Origin: Bradyrhizobium_A sp052115025
Lineage (GTDB): Bacteria; Pseudomonadota; Alphaproteobacteria; Rhizobiales; Xanthobacteraceae
NCBI RefSeq assembly: GCF_052115025.1
Contig: NZ_JBFRFW010000009.1
Location: forward strand, 62,001 to 126,000
Length of the DNA stretch: 64,000 nucleotides
Reading direction: 5' to 3'
Shown here: positions 52,067 to 62,700 of the stretch, in pieces
How positions within the stretch are numbered: the first letter of the stretch is position 1
Layout of the letters: each line of letters opens with the position of its first letter
Position numbers and translations under genes: made by a program
The notes under the pieces: generated by a model
Told to the model about the DNA's origin: nothing
Databases searched by the model: none
The model's input: the letters and a program-made list of their open reading frames with translations, nothing else

Positions 52067-52936
52067 TCAGGGACGGTAGGCGCGGGGCGACAGGCCGAAC
52101 GCGCTCTTGAACGAGCGGCTGAAGTGGGAGAAATCGCGAAAGCCGCAGTCGAACGCGATCTGCTTGATCGAGCGGCTGGCGAGCAGCGGATCGTCGAGCT
52201 TGCGGCGGGTGCGTTCCAGCCGGCGCTGCGCCATCCATTCACGGGGCGTGGTGTCGAACTGGTAGAACCGCTTCTGCAACGAACGCAGCGTCATGCCGAG
52301 TTCGGCGGCGAGCGTGTTGACGTCGAACGCCGGGCTGTCGAGCAGCTCCTCGATCCGCTGCAGGCTGGAGAGGAAGATCTGGTCGGACGTGGCCTCGGCC
52401 GCTTCGTCGAGCGCGACCTCGATCAGGTCGGCGAGCACCTCGCCCATCTTCTGCACGATCGTCGAGTCGGAGGCGGGGACGAAATCCTTCATCCGCCGGA
52501 TGCAGTCGGTCAGCAGCAGCCCGACCGGATCGTCCTCGCCAAGACGGATGGCATGCCGCCGGTGCGGGCGGAAGCGCAGCGAGAACACCGGACCACCCGA
52601 GGCGATGATGCATTCGGCATGCTGGTCGGCGGCGTTCCACTGCAACTGCGCAAAAGGTGTGATCAGCAGCGCCTCACCGCCATGCAGCGGATAGACGTCG
52701 CCGTTGCTTTGCAGCATGGCACGCCCGCGCGTCTGGACGCAGATGGCAAAGCTGAGATGGCAGTCCGGCTCGTCGGCGGTGATCACGGTCTGGGGCGCCC
52801 GACCTTCGCAGAACTGTACGCCGGCGAACTGTCCACGGTGCATGCGGCGGTCGGGCGTGCGCGGCGTGGGTGGCGGAAGATGCGATGGTGTGTGTGATCC
52901 AGTCATCGATCTCGTCATGGGCGCACCATCGTGCAT
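52067..52936 (-). CDS. AraC-family transcriptional regulator
   Basis: 289-residue regulator. Its C-terminal third shows two HTH motifs: VNTLAAELGMTLRSLQKRFY and IKQIAFDCGFRDFSHFSRSF, ending KSAFGLSPRAYRP. The N-terminal part resembles a cupin-like AraC sensor (DVYPLHGGEALLITPFAQLQ). An ATG at 52918 is an equally possible start. The neighbouring outer-membrane protein gene at 53092 is a plausible target by position. Confidence 0.9.
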   Translation of the reverse strand: MHDGAPMTRSMTGSHTPSHLPPPTPRTPDRRMHRGQFAGVQFCEGRAPQTVITADEPDCHLSFAICVQTRGRAMLQSNGDVYPLHGGEALLITPFAQLQWNAADQHAECIIASGGPVFSLRFRPHRRHAIRLGEDDPVGLLLTDCIRRMKDFVPASDSTIVQKMGEVLADLIEVALDEAAEATSDQIFLSSLQRIEELLDSPAFDVNTLAAELGMTLRSLQKRFYQFDTTPREWMAQRRLERTRRKLDDPLLASRSIKQIAFDCGFRDFSHFSRSFKSAFGLSPRAYRP

Positions 52937-52990
52937 GTCGGGCCTGCGTGCATGTCGGGCCTGAACGGGGGTGGGGTCTGAATAACGGCA

Positions 52991-53024
52991 GGCCGGCGAT
53001 GGCGGTTGATCCGCATCGCCGGCC
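52991..53024 (-). terminator. Possible terminator after the outer-membrane protein gene
   Basis: Perfect 11-bp stem GGCCGGCGATG/CATCGCCGGCC with a 12-nt loop, about 70 bp past the stop of the gene at 53092. No clear T run follows, so termination is uncertain. Confidence 0.35.
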
Positions 53025-53091
53025 GGAGCTCCTCCAACTCAGCATGCCAAAGCAGCCATAGCTGCTTCGGATGCCGCCTTGGCGTCGGCGC

Positions 53092-54096
53092 TTACTTGTA
53101 GAAGGCCGGACGCTTGGTGACCGGCGGCGCCGGCTCGTCCGGCGCCCACAGCCGGTAGCTGAGGCTCGCGAACGCGGTCCAGCCCTTGGTGATGCTGGCG
53201 GTGTCGCCGGCGAGGTTCGGCGTGCCGCCCGACGCCTTGGACGAGACTTCGTCGAGCGCCCACACCGTGAGGGTAGCGGGGCCGAAGTTGTAGGCGACGA
53301 GACCGCCGACCGCCCAGATGTTATAGCGGTTCACGTTGATCGCGCCGTTGTAGAACCCGCTCGACTTGTCGTTGCTGACCTGGCCGACATAGTAGGCCAC
53401 CGGACCGAAGGTCCACTTGTCGATGGTCTTGGTGACGGTGAAGTCGGCGTGGAAGACGTCGCCGCTCTGATAGTTGGTGTAGGTGTTCTTGGTGTTGAAC
53501 TCTTCATACAGGAAGGCGGTGATGTTCCAGCCGTCCTTGAGGTAGGAGACGATGAGTTCGGGCTGGAAAGTCCACCACGGGTTGCCGACGTTGTTGAGGC
53601 CAGCCGGGCCGCTGATCGAGCCGTTCGGCGTATAGATGCCGAGGCCGGTCTTGATGAAGAAGCCGCTGTCGCCGAGCTTCCAGCTCAATTCCACCGGCAC
53701 GATGTAGGTGTTGTGCATGCCGGCCTGCTGCGCATTCACCGGCGCGCCGACGTCAGCCATGATGAACGGCTGCACGATGACGGCGTTGTAGGTGGCGCCG
53801 AGGAAGGTCCAGCCCGGCACGAATACGAGACCGGAAGCCTCCACCGCCGCATGCACCTGGGTCTGTGCACCGCCGACATTCGGCGCGCCCGGGCCAACGA
53901 TGCTGGCCTGATAGGTGAAGACCTGGTCGAACATGTAGATGCCCGGGGGCGGCGCGCCTGCGCTCGCACCGATGGTGATGCCGGGCTTGGTCGCCCAGCC
54001 GGGCGAGCCGAATTCGTAGGCGCTCGCCGAGGTCAGGCTTGCCGCTGTCAATGCGGCCGCGCCGACCAGGACGCTGGCAGTCTGCTTGAAGTTCAT
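53092..54096 (-). CDS. Outer-membrane transport protein (phenol-pathway MetA-like family)
   Basis: 334-residue beta-strand-rich protein with a 26-residue signal peptide ending TSASA before YEFGSPGWATKPG. Alternating aromatic strands (NPWWTFQPELIVSYLKDGW, WTFGPVAYYVGQVSND, NIWAVGGLVAYNFGPATLTV) and an N-terminal GIYMFDQVFTYQAS resemble the family of outer-membrane proteins linked to aromatic catabolism. AGGGGGAACG precedes the ATG. Probable uptake of a hydrophobic compound; the family call is by pattern. Confidence 0.75.
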   Translation of the reverse strand: MNFKQTASVLVGAAALTAASLTSASAYEFGSPGWATKPGITIGASAGAPPPGIYMFDQVFTYQASIVGPGAPNVGGAQTQVHAAVEASGLVFVPGWTFLGATYNAVIVQPFIMADVGAPVNAQQAGMHNTYIVPVELSWKLGDSGFFIKTGLGIYTPNGSISGPAGLNNVGNPWWTFQPELIVSYLKDGWNITAFLYEEFNTKNTYTNYQSGDVFHADFTVTKTIDKWTFGPVAYYVGQVSNDKSSGFYNGAINVNRYNIWAVGGLVAYNFGPATLTVWALDEVSSKASGGTPNLAGDTASITKGWTAFASLSYRLWAPDEPAPPVTKRPAFYK

Positions 54097-54851
54097 CGTT
54101 CCCCCTAGTCCCGTGAAGCCAACGCTTCGCGAGTCAACGTCGTTGCAATGGGGAAATGCTATGGTGACGATTTTTTGAGAGCTTCGCTGGGTGCGAAGTA
54201 AAAGTTGGCCCAGGACGAATGCGCGCGAGTGTGTCGATCAGAGCACAGCTGGGCCTTCGGATCGTCCTCTGAATGCAGAAGAATCGGCGTTCTAGCCTCG
54301 CCGGGAAGACATCCTTGATCATGCGTGCAGAGCCGCCGATCGAACTCCCGTGGCCGCGGCTTTTCCGTATAACGTCGGGCGGAAAATGGCGCGCAATCGC
54401 GGACGGCGCGCCACTTTTGTTGGCTTCAGTCGTTCGTTGTCTCGATTGTTTGTTTCAGCCGGGCAGCAATCTCTTCCTCCCGATGCTCGGCTGCTCACTG
54501 GGCCCGGCCTACGGGCCGGGCCATTTTTGCTGATCGACAGGCTGGCGGTTGTTGTCGCCCCCGAGCGCGGCGTTTGTGCGGTTGCAGTCGATGCCGCGGC
54601 TTGTTGCGACGCTGCTCTGTGTGTGCTGTCCCGTGCGTGTTGCCGACCGGTGGCGTTTCGCGCCTCTTGAGACGGGCGTTCATGGTGGTGCCGGTCGTTT
54701 GACCGTGCGCGAACAAAATCAGGTCTCATGCCGATGGTCAACCGCAAGTCGCAGGTTTGAACTGGCGCGCCCGCGCACGGCCATGCGAGGCTGCGCGGCG
54801 CCGGCCCGCGCGCTGCGGAGGCCGATTGATCCGTGATGCAGGGACCGCCGC
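54097..54851. other. Long intergenic region with an orphan terminator
   Basis: 755 bp between divergent genes. Short frames in it lack ribosome sites. It must hold the promoters of the outer-membrane gene and of the MoaF-like gene, and it contains a clear plus-strand terminator at 54501-54528 that no gene accounts for. Confidence 0.5.
54501..54528 (+). terminator. Rho-independent terminator without an upstream gene
   Basis: Perfect 9-bp stem GGCCCGGCC/GGCCGGGCC, loop TACG, then TTTTT after one A. The preceding 400 bases on this strand hold no supported gene, so it may end a small RNA starting somewhere in 54150-54450. Confidence 0.7.
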
Positions 54852-55643
54852 ATGTCCAGCCAGGACCGACCGCAAGACTGGAAGAACTACGACGACTTCG
54901 CCGCCGGCATCGACACCAATCGTTTGCCGCCGTCGCCTGCGCTGCAAGGGCGCAGCTTCGATGTCCGCTTTGATGCCGCGCACAAGCTGCATCTCGCATT
55001 CGCACAGGGACAGGTGGTGTGGTCGGACGAACACGGCGACGGCAGCGACCCCTGCGATGTCGTCGAGGTCGCGCCCCACACCTACTTCGTCGATGTCGCG
55101 TTCGCGGCACGGCCGACGCAGGCGGCGACACTGATCCTGAACGTGGCGACGCGGCGGGTGCTGTGTGTCACTTCCATTGTCCGCGGCGCCGACGAGGTGC
55201 GTGGCGAGCCGCGTGTCGCGCAGGTGTTCCGGCCGGGGATCATCGACAACCTCGACGGGCCGCCAGGGCCGCTGGTGCCGGCGCCGACGCGCGACCTGAT
55301 CGGCCTGCGCGCGCATTTCACCTACAGCCCGCAGCACACCTATGAGCACACTTATCTGTCGTCGGAGCGCTATTGCTGGCAGTGCCTGGTCGGCGTGCAG
55401 CGCGGCCATGGCGATGTCGACCTGACCACCACCTACAGGTTCGATGACAATCAGTACGTATTCACGTTCCGGGAATTCCTCATCCCGGTCGCCTCGGTGT
55501 TCTTCTACAACTTCGACACCATGCGCTCGACCGGCAAGTTTCTTGGCATCACCGGTGACGGGCGGATCGAGAACAGTCGCGCGGGCGCGATCATCCGCAA
55601 GGCGTCGATGACCTACTATCTCCCCGGCCAGGAGCCGGTTTAG
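54852..55643 (+). CDS. MoaF-like protein
   Basis: 263-residue protein with the two-part MoaF layout: an N-terminal lipocalin-like barrel (LQGRSFDVRFDAAHKLHLAF, VAPHTYFVDVAF) and a C-terminal barrel (LIGLRAHFTYSPQHTYEHTY, VGVQRGHGDVDLTTTYRFDD). MoaF was named from a molybdenum/aromatic-amine operon; its chemistry is not settled. Start ATG 54852. It lies 26 nt ahead of the SnoaL-like gene and probably shares its transcript. Some degradation enzyme role is likely. Confidence 0.8.
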   Translation: MSSQDRPQDWKNYDDFAAGIDTNRLPPSPALQGRSFDVRFDAAHKLHLAFAQGQVVWSDEHGDGSDPCDVVEVAPHTYFVDVAFAARPTQAATLILNVATRRVLCVTSIVRGADEVRGEPRVAQVFRPGIIDNLDGPPGPLVPAPTRDLIGLRAHFTYSPQHTYEHTYLSSERYCWQCLVGVQRGHGDVDLTTTYRFDDNQYVFTFREFLIPVASVFFYNFDTMRSTGKFLGITGDGRIENSRAGAIIRKASMTYYLPGQEPV

Positions 55644-55669
55644 TCCAGAGGTGAAACTTGGAAGCGAAG

Positions 55670-56059
55670 ATGCGGACGGCTTATGAAATCGTGAAGGCCC
55701 ACTACGACGCCAGCAGTCGCGGCGATCTCGACGGCATGCTTGCCGATCTCGCGCCCGACGCGGAGTGGATCGAGATGGACGGTTCGCTGTGCACGGGCAC
55801 CCATGTCGGGCCCGCCGCCGTGGTCGAGAATGTGTTCAAGGTGATCGGCAGCACGTTCGAGGGTTTCGAGTTCCGGCTGGATCGGCTGCTCGATGCCGGC
55901 GACGAGGTGGTGGCGATCGGCGGTTATCGTGGCCGGCACCGCCAGAGCGGCAAACCGTTCAGCGTGCGCACCGCACATCTGTGGACGGTGAGGGACGGCA
56001 AGGTCCGTCGCTTCGAGCAGTTCACCAACACCAAGCTGCTCGACGACGTCGCGTCCTGA
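55670..56059 (+). CDS. SnoaL/NTF2-like protein
   Basis: 129-residue alpha/beta-barrel protein from ATG 55670; a TTG at 55658 with AGAGGTG upstream is an alternative. Traits: AYEIVKAHYDASSRGDLDGM, LAPDAEWIEMDG, THVGPAAVVENVFKVIG and RTAHLWTVRDGKVRRFEQFT. Family members include cyclases, isomerases and proteins without known activity. Placed directly after the MoaF-like gene. Confidence 0.87.
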   Translation: MRTAYEIVKAHYDASSRGDLDGMLADLAPDAEWIEMDGSLCTGTHVGPAAVVENVFKVIGSTFEGFEFRLDRLLDAGDEVVAIGGYRGRHRQSGKPFSVRTAHLWTVRDGKVRRFEQFTNTKLLDDVAS

Positions 56060-56116
56060 GACGCAGGCGGGATGCCGACCGCGGCGCCATGCCCTTCGGG
56101 GCGGCGCCGCGTCCGG

Positions 56117-57052
56117 TCAGGCGCCGACCTTGCGGGCGTCGCTCGGCGACATGCCATAGCGCTTGCGGAACGCCCGCGAGAAGTGCGCGGTGGAGGAGAA
56201 GCCGCAGGAGAATGCGACTTCCGAGATCGATCCATTGCGGAAGCTGCCGGCAGTCAGCCGCTCCCGGGTGCGCTCGAGGCGCAGGTCCCAGATATATTGC
56301 GAGGGGGTGGTGTCCGCGGCCTGGAAGGCACGGAAGATGTAGCGGCGCGAGCAGCCCATGCGCTGCGCGATCTCCTCGATGTCGAGATCGCTGCGCGCCA
56401 GGTTGTTCTCGATATACGCTTTGACGCGGGCGCGCAGGATGCGCAGCGTGCAGGAATCGTCGCCCTCCTGATCCGACGAGATCATCATGGTCGCGAGCCG
56501 CGCGAGCGAGTCGCCGACTCGCGACGCCTCGAGCTCCTCGAAGCGTGCGATCTCGTCCATGGTCGAGCGTACGAATGCCGCGACGACACGCGGCACGCCG
56601 GCGGGATCGTCACAGAACACGTGCGGCAGCGACAGCCGCTCCAGTGCCGCTGCGGAAAAGTTGTTGCGCGGCACCTGCAGCAGCAGCTGGCTGATGCGCG
56701 ACTGGTTGTTGAGCTGATAGGGCCGCGTCGGATCGTAGACGATCCACGACTTCGGCCCGAACGCGAACGCCTTGCCGTCCTGTTCGAAGATCGACTGTCC
56801 TTCGAGTTGCAGGATGAGCTTGATCGAGTCGACGTCGTGGCTGCGCTGCACGACGCGCGTCGCCTTGACGCCATGTGGGCTCGCGGTGATGCGTGACAGG
56901 CGGCACGCACCGAGCGGCGCCGACATCAGCTCCGCGTCGGCATCGTCGTCGGCATGAAAGCCAAGCTTGATGTTGCCGAAGAACTTGCGTGCAGATTCGG
57001 CAAAATACTGGCCCGAGCTGACCGTCACATGGTGGTCTTCGACCATGATCAT
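56117..57052 (-). CDS. AraC-family transcriptional regulator
   Basis: 311-residue regulator with a sensing N-terminal half (SWIVYDPTRPYQLNNQSRIS) and two HTH motifs: IEEIAQRMGCSRRYIFRAFQ and ISEVAFSCGFSSTAHFSRAF. GGAGGA precedes the ATG. It converges on the MoaF/SnoaL pair and starts divergently from the GMC gene at 57739. Either could be its target. Confidence 0.9.
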   Translation of the reverse strand: MIMVEDHHVTVSSGQYFAESARKFFGNIKLGFHADDDADAELMSAPLGACRLSRITASPHGVKATRVVQRSHDVDSIKLILQLEGQSIFEQDGKAFAFGPKSWIVYDPTRPYQLNNQSRISQLLLQVPRNNFSAAALERLSLPHVFCDDPAGVPRVVAAFVRSTMDEIARFEELEASRVGDSLARLATMMISSDQEGDDSCTLRILRARVKAYIENNLARSDLDIEEIAQRMGCSRRYIFRAFQAADTTPSQYIWDLRLERTRERLTAGSFRNGSISEVAFSCGFSSTAHFSRAFRKRYGMSPSDARKVGA

Positions 57053-57738
57053 CGTTTTCCTCCGTCGTCGCGGCCGGCGGTCCGGGCCTGTTTTTCTGCC
57101 ATCGTAGCGGCGGCAGGATATTCGTCAATCTTTCTAAAACGTTGCATCATCTACCGCGTCGCGGCCGGTTCCGTCCCGGGGGTGTCGCGATGCAGCAGCG
57201 GGGAGCGGTTTATCCCGTGCGAAGTTTCGCTTGATCGTTGGCGCAAGCGGCGTCCGCAGCCGTCGCCGGATCGGTTGCGGCCTTCTAGTAATGCAGGTTC
57301 CACGGCGCCCAGGCGTCGATCGAGCGTCGATTCGGAACCTGTCATGATCGTGTCTCCACCACCTCTGTCGTGCCGTGAAGCCGCCGATGCGCCGCGTCGA
57401 AGGAGTCGCGAAGGGAGCGCCGATTCGCCGGCCGCCCCGACCGGTGCGAGGGACGGCGAGACGATCCGGGTTGCGTGGAGATGGAGCGAGGACGGCGTCG
57501 TCAACTGGCGTGATGGTGTTGGCCGGGCGCCGAAAATTCGACGCGTCGGTTTCGATACATCGATTGCCGCGCCAGCGGGAAGTAGTCACTTTGCAGTAAC
57601 CTTTGAAGTCACCGCCGGGAAACCGGCCGCGCGTGATCACTGCAGCGTGTCACCCGGCGGCGCAGGGCGGGGGCGTCGGTCCGGCGCCGCGCTGCAGGGA
57701 TCCCGCTTTCATTCAACAACCCCAATCGCAAGGTGTGC
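57053..57738. other. Long intergenic region before the second GMC gene
   Basis: 686 bp. No supported gene, no perfect FixK box and no clear terminator. It should contain divergent promoters for the AraC gene and the GMC gene. Confidence 0.4.
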
Positions 57739-59337
57739 ATGACGATGGCTGAGGAATTCGACTACGTGGTGGCCGGGGCGGGCTCGTCCGGCTGCGTGAT
57801 CACCAACCGCCTGGTGGCCGCGGGCAAGCGGGTGCTGCTGCTGGAGGCGGGGCCGGCCGACAACGACATGTTCATCCACATCCCGGCGACCTTCGTCCGC
57901 GTCATCGGCACGGAGCGCAGTTGGGTTTACGAGTCTGAACCGCAGCCGCAGGCCGCCAACCGGGCGATGTATGTGCCGCAGGGCCGCACGCTCGGCGGCG
58001 GGTCGTCGCTCAATGCCATGGTCTATATTCGCGGCCAGGCGCGTGACTACGACGAGTGGGCGGAGATGGGGTGTGACGGCTGGGCGTGGCGTGACGTGCT
58101 GCCGGTGTTCCGCCGCTCCGAGGCCAACACCCGCCTTGTCGACGGCTATCACGGCAATGACGGGCCGCTCTCGGTCACCGATATCGCCTACAAGCATCCG
58201 CTCAGCCGCGGCTTCGTCGCCGCGGCCGAGCAGGCTGGCCTGCCGCTCAATCCCGATTTCAACGGCGAGCGGCAGCTCGGCGTCGGCTTCTACCAGACCA
58301 CGACGCGGCGCGGCCGGCGCGGCTCGACTGCGGTGATGTATCTGCGCCCGGTGATGAACCGGCCCAATCTCAAGCTGGTCACCGAGGCCCATGTCTCGCG
58401 GGTGCTGTTGGAAAACGGTGCGGCGTCCGGCATCGTCTACCGCACGGCGGATGGCGCCGAGCATGTCGCGCGGGCGCGCCACGAGGTCATTCTCACGGCT
58501 GGCGCGCTGGCGACGCCCAAAATCCTGCTGCTGTCGGGCATCGGCCCGCAGCAGGATCTCGCAGGGCTCGGCATCCCGGTGATCCGTGATCTTCAGGGCG
58601 TCGGGCGCAACTACCAGGACCATCTCGAGGTGTCGGTCTATGGCCGTGCCCGCAAGCCGATCAGCCTGCTCGGCAACGACACCGGCTTGAAGGCGCTGCG
58701 CCATGGTGCGCAGTACTACCTGTTCAAGTCCGGGCTTTTAACCTCCAACGTGGTGGAGAGCGGCGGCTTTGCCGACACCCTCGGCACCGGTCGGCCGGAC
58801 ATTCAGTTCCATGTGCTGCCGGTGCTGGCCGGCGACGTCGGCCGCGAGCCGCTTGAAGGCCACGGCATGTCGATCAATCCGTGCTTCCTGCGGCCGAAAT
58901 CGCGCGGCAGCGTGCGGCTGCGGGCCGCCGATCCCTCGGCGCCGATCCTGTTCGATCCGAATTATCTCGCCGAGCAGGAGGACGTCGACGCCCTGGTGCG
59001 CGGCGTCAAGCTGGCACGCAAGATCCTGCGGGCCCCGGCGCTCAAGGCGCTGATCGAGAAGGAGTTGCTGCCGGGCGAAGCCGATGACCTCGACGACAAG
59101 GCGATCGAGGCCCATGTGCGCAGCTATGCCAAGACGGTGTACCATCCGGCAGGCACCTGCCGCATGGGCAAGGACGACGGCGCGGTGGTCGACCCCACGC
59201 TCAAGGTGCGCGGCGTCAGCCGCCTGCGCATCGCCGACGTCTCGGTGATGCCGAAGATCGTCAGCGGCAACACCAACGCCCCGGCCGTGATGATCGGCGA
59301 GCGCTGCGCCGACTTCGTGTTGGCGGAGAACCGGTGA
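57739..59337 (+). CDS. GMC-family FAD oxidoreductase
   Basis: 532-residue flavoprotein, paralogue of the gene at 15942. FAD-binding AGAGSSGCV near the start, GMC signature 1 GRTLGGGSSLNAMVYIRG, signature 2 ATPKILLLSGIGPQ, and the active-site His469 (YHPAGTCRMG) with Asn in GNTNAP are present. The start is ATG 57739; a GTG two codons earlier is possible. It probably oxidises an alcohol. AraC regulation is plausible from the divergent neighbour. Confidence 0.92.
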   Translation: MTMAEEFDYVVAGAGSSGCVITNRLVAAGKRVLLLEAGPADNDMFIHIPATFVRVIGTERSWVYESEPQPQAANRAMYVPQGRTLGGGSSLNAMVYIRGQARDYDEWAEMGCDGWAWRDVLPVFRRSEANTRLVDGYHGNDGPLSVTDIAYKHPLSRGFVAAAEQAGLPLNPDFNGERQLGVGFYQTTTRRGRRGSTAVMYLRPVMNRPNLKLVTEAHVSRVLLENGAASGIVYRTADGAEHVARARHEVILTAGALATPKILLLSGIGPQQDLAGLGIPVIRDLQGVGRNYQDHLEVSVYGRARKPISLLGNDTGLKALRHGAQYYLFKSGLLTSNVVESGGFADTLGTGRPDIQFHVLPVLAGDVGREPLEGHGMSINPCFLRPKSRGSVRLRAADPSAPILFDPNYLAEQEDVDALVRGVKLARKILRAPALKALIEKELLPGEADDLDDKAIEAHVRSYAKTVYHPAGTCRMGKDDGAVVDPTLKVRGVSRLRIADVSVMPKIVSGNTNAPAVMIGERCADFVLAENR

Positions 59338-59736
59338 GGGGGGATAGGGGCTCCGCTCGCCCGGGCTGCGGCCATGTCGAGAGCACCCCGCTTCTGCATG
59401 CGACCGTTAAGGAGCTCAACCGCCTGGCGAGAAGACACGGTGTCAAGCTGCGGCAATCCTATTGCCGCGTTGCCAGGGTCCGGTTGCGCGAGCGCGTTCG
59501 ACCGCCGGAAATGTCAAACTTCTGCTGCCTCCCCGGCAAAGCCGGGGGGCCTTCTTTGTTTGGCTAGCTAGGCAAGGCCTGGCAAAGTCCCACGTCCGCG
59601 TCAGGTCAAAAGCACCGGTTTTGACTTCTGCTAGTCACGTGAATCTAAACCTGGCCAGCACGCGTTCGCGGCCGCGCTCGCTCATCGCAGTCGCCGCGGC
59701 CACATCTTCCGGCGATTTCTCGTTGTGAGTGGCCTC
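59338..59736. other. Intergenic stretch after the GMC gene
   Basis: 399 bp between convergent genes. Apart from the hairpin terminator at 59531-59556 nothing is supported; short frames here lack ribosome sites. Confidence 0.45.
59531..59556 (+). terminator. Hairpin terminator downstream of the GMC gene
   Basis: Perfect 7-bp stem CCCCGGC/GCCGGGG with an AAA loop, followed after GGCC by TTCTTTGTTT. It lies 194 bp past the GMC stop, so it either ends that transcript or an unseen short RNA. Confidence 0.6.
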
Positions 59737-62700
59737 TCAGAACCTCCAGGTGAAATCGGCTTTCACGCCGTTGTCGTGAGCGCCCTTGGCGATCTGCCCG
59801 GAATAGGCGATTCCGATCGTGGCGTTGCGCGTCACCCCGACCGACAGGCCTGCATCGATCGCCGCGGCATCACGTGCGATCGGCACGCCGGCAATCGTGA
59901 AGGGCGAGCCGCCGGCAAAGGCGACGGCTATGGTCGGAGTCACGTCGCCGAAGGCGTGGCGCCAGCCGAGCGCGCCCTTCAGCGTCACGATGGCCCCGCC
60001 GACCTGGACCTCCGACGATCCGCGCAGGCCAAGTGTCGAGAAGGTCACGCCGGTGTCAGCAGCAACGCCCGTCAGCGCCGCAACGCTGCCGGCTTCGATA
60101 AAGCCGGTGCTGCGCACCCCGACCCAGGCAGCGGCGGCGAATGGCTCGATCATGCTGTGCGGCGCAACGTCGAAACGATAGGCGAATTCGCCGAAGGCCT
60201 GTGTGGTCTCGGCCCGGCTGCCCGACGACAGGCGACCGACGAAGCCGGGGAAAGCGATCGTGCGTGTGGTGTCGAGGTTGTGCCAGCTATAGGCGGCCCC
60301 GGTACGCAGACCGAGTGCGCCAAGCTGCCAGCCGGCATAGGCGCCGACATGATAGTCGTCGCTGCCGACGCTGGAATTATCGGCATCGCTGCGCAGGCTG
60401 GTACGGCTGTAGCCTGCGAGTACGCCGAGCCGTGCGCCCTCCGCCACCAGAGCATCCATGCCGCTGACGATCCCCCTGGTGTCGCGCGACAGCGCCGCGG
60501 CATTGCCGTCGCTCGCGGTCGCCCCCCATGATCCGATCATGCGCCCCCAGATCGCAACAGCAGCGTCGCGGCGCACGGGCGTCTCGTCCAGCGAGGCATA
60601 GGCCATCGCGGGGTTGCCCGGCAGGCCGAGGTCACTGAAGGCATCCCTGATGCGATCCATCGCGGCGTCGCGCAACAGCCGGCTGTCCTCGATCAACGCC
60701 GACCGCGTCGAGGCGTGAATGTCGCCCGACAGTTGGTCGAAGGCGCTGCGCGCCTGTGCGGCATTGAGCATCACCACGGCATTCCACATCGCATTGCCGT
60801 AGCCATACGCATCGGCCGCGGTGCCGGATGCGATCTGGTTGCGCGTTGTGCCGATACTGCCGAAGGTCGCGGCGTTGCGCGTCAGCATCAGATAGACGTC
60901 GTTGGCATCATAGCTGAGCGACGGCGTGAGGAACGCAGCGTCGGAGGTGACGCCGGCGAACGTGCCGGTCACCCCGCCAGCCGAGGTCAGGATCGTGTAG
61001 CGATTGGTCGCGGAATAGACGCCCGCGCCGACCTGCGCCTGTACGATGCCGCCGCCGATCAAGGTCGTGCCAGTGACGGCGAGCTTGTCCGACGCCGTCG
61101 GTGAGACCTGGGCCTGGAAGGTCGAGCCGGCGGCGATCACCGCGTTGCCTGCGACGTTCAACGTGCCAATCGAATTTCCCGGCGCAAGGATGCCCTGCAG
61201 TTGCAGGCCGCCAATGGTGCCGTTGCCGCCGATCGTGCCGTCGCTGTTGACGATGACGGGCGCCCCCGACAGCGTGCCGTTGACGGACAGCGTTCCGCCG
61301 GTGACCGAAGCGATGCCGGTAAAACCGCTGGAATCGCCGGTCATAATGGTGTGGCCCGCTTGCTGATAGATCGTGCCAGATCCGGACAAGGCGGCATCGA
61401 ACATGTAGGCGGAACTGGTGTGGTTGAAGATGAGCTGGCCGTTGCCGGCGCCGAACACAATGCCGGCCGCATTCACCGTTCCCGCCCCGACCGCCGCCCC
61501 GCCGGTAGAGGCGCCGATGATCAATCTGCCGCTCGATCCCGCCTGGCTTGCGATCTGGATCGAATTCTGCACGACGACGCTGCCGCCATTGGCGACGATC
61601 AGCGCCCCGTCGCCGGAGAAGCCGACGCTCAAATCGCGGGCGCTGAGGGAAGAGCCGGCACCATCGACATTCAGCGTGCCCCGCCCCGTCGCCGCCACGC
61701 CCACACTGACGTCGCGGCCGGTGACGTTGCCGCCATGGGTGATATTGGCGGTGCCCGAGCCGCCCGAACCGACGTAAAAGAGATTCTCTACCGAAGCAGA
61801 TGAATTCTGACCATCGACGTTCAGTGTGCCCGTGCTGCCCGTATTGTAACCGACGTAAAGATGGTTATGCGCAACGAGGCTTCCCCCCGCGGTGACATTG
61901 ACCGTGCCGGTGCCGCTGCGACCGACGTCGAGCGCATAGGTCGTGAATGCCGAGCCTGCGCCGTCGATTTTGATCGCGCCCACGCTGCCGGACTGTGCGC
62001 CGACATAGCCGCCGGCGGCGCTCGCGGTCGCACCTCCCGTGATCACGAGGCTGCCATGACCGTATTCACCGACATGGAACAGGGAGCCACCACTGCTCTG
62101 GACGACCGTCAGCATCGAACCTTTGCCATCGATGGTCACGGTGCCTTGACCGCTCGGCTGCATGCCGACCAGCAGTCCGTCGACCGTCGCCGTGGCGCCG
62201 GTGTTCACCGCGAGACTTCCCTGGCCTTGATTGGCGATGGTCGCAGTACCGCCAAAGCCGGCGACCGGCGATACGGTCAGCGACGAACCTGTTCCCGACA
62301 CCGTCACGCTACCCGCAGCGGAGGCCTGATCCGCGACGAACAATGACCCGGTGACCCCGGCAGTGGCGCCCGCGGCAAGGCTGACTCTCGCCGTGCCGAT
62401 AATGCCGACCTCAAGCACGGTGTTGGCCGTCGAGCCGACCTGAAGTGACGTGCTGGCTCCCGAGGCCGTGAGGGTGCCCTGTCCGCCAACACCGGTCGAC
62501 ATCTGGATGGAATTGGTGGTCTGAAAGCTTCCACCGTTGGTCAAGGCGACCGTGCCCGTGCCAGCCCCTCCGATCGTGACCAGGCCATTGGTGGTGAGCT
62601 TCGAACCGTTGCCGTCGATGGTGACGGCTCCGCTTGCCCCCGCATATTGGCCAAGCGTGACGTTGACGTTTGCCGTGTTGGAGGCATGCACCTGGCCGGC

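Noticed and set aside
54273..54533. 86-codon plus-strand frame ending at the orphan terminator
   Set aside because: No ribosome site or family resemblance, and its last codons lie inside the terminator hairpin.
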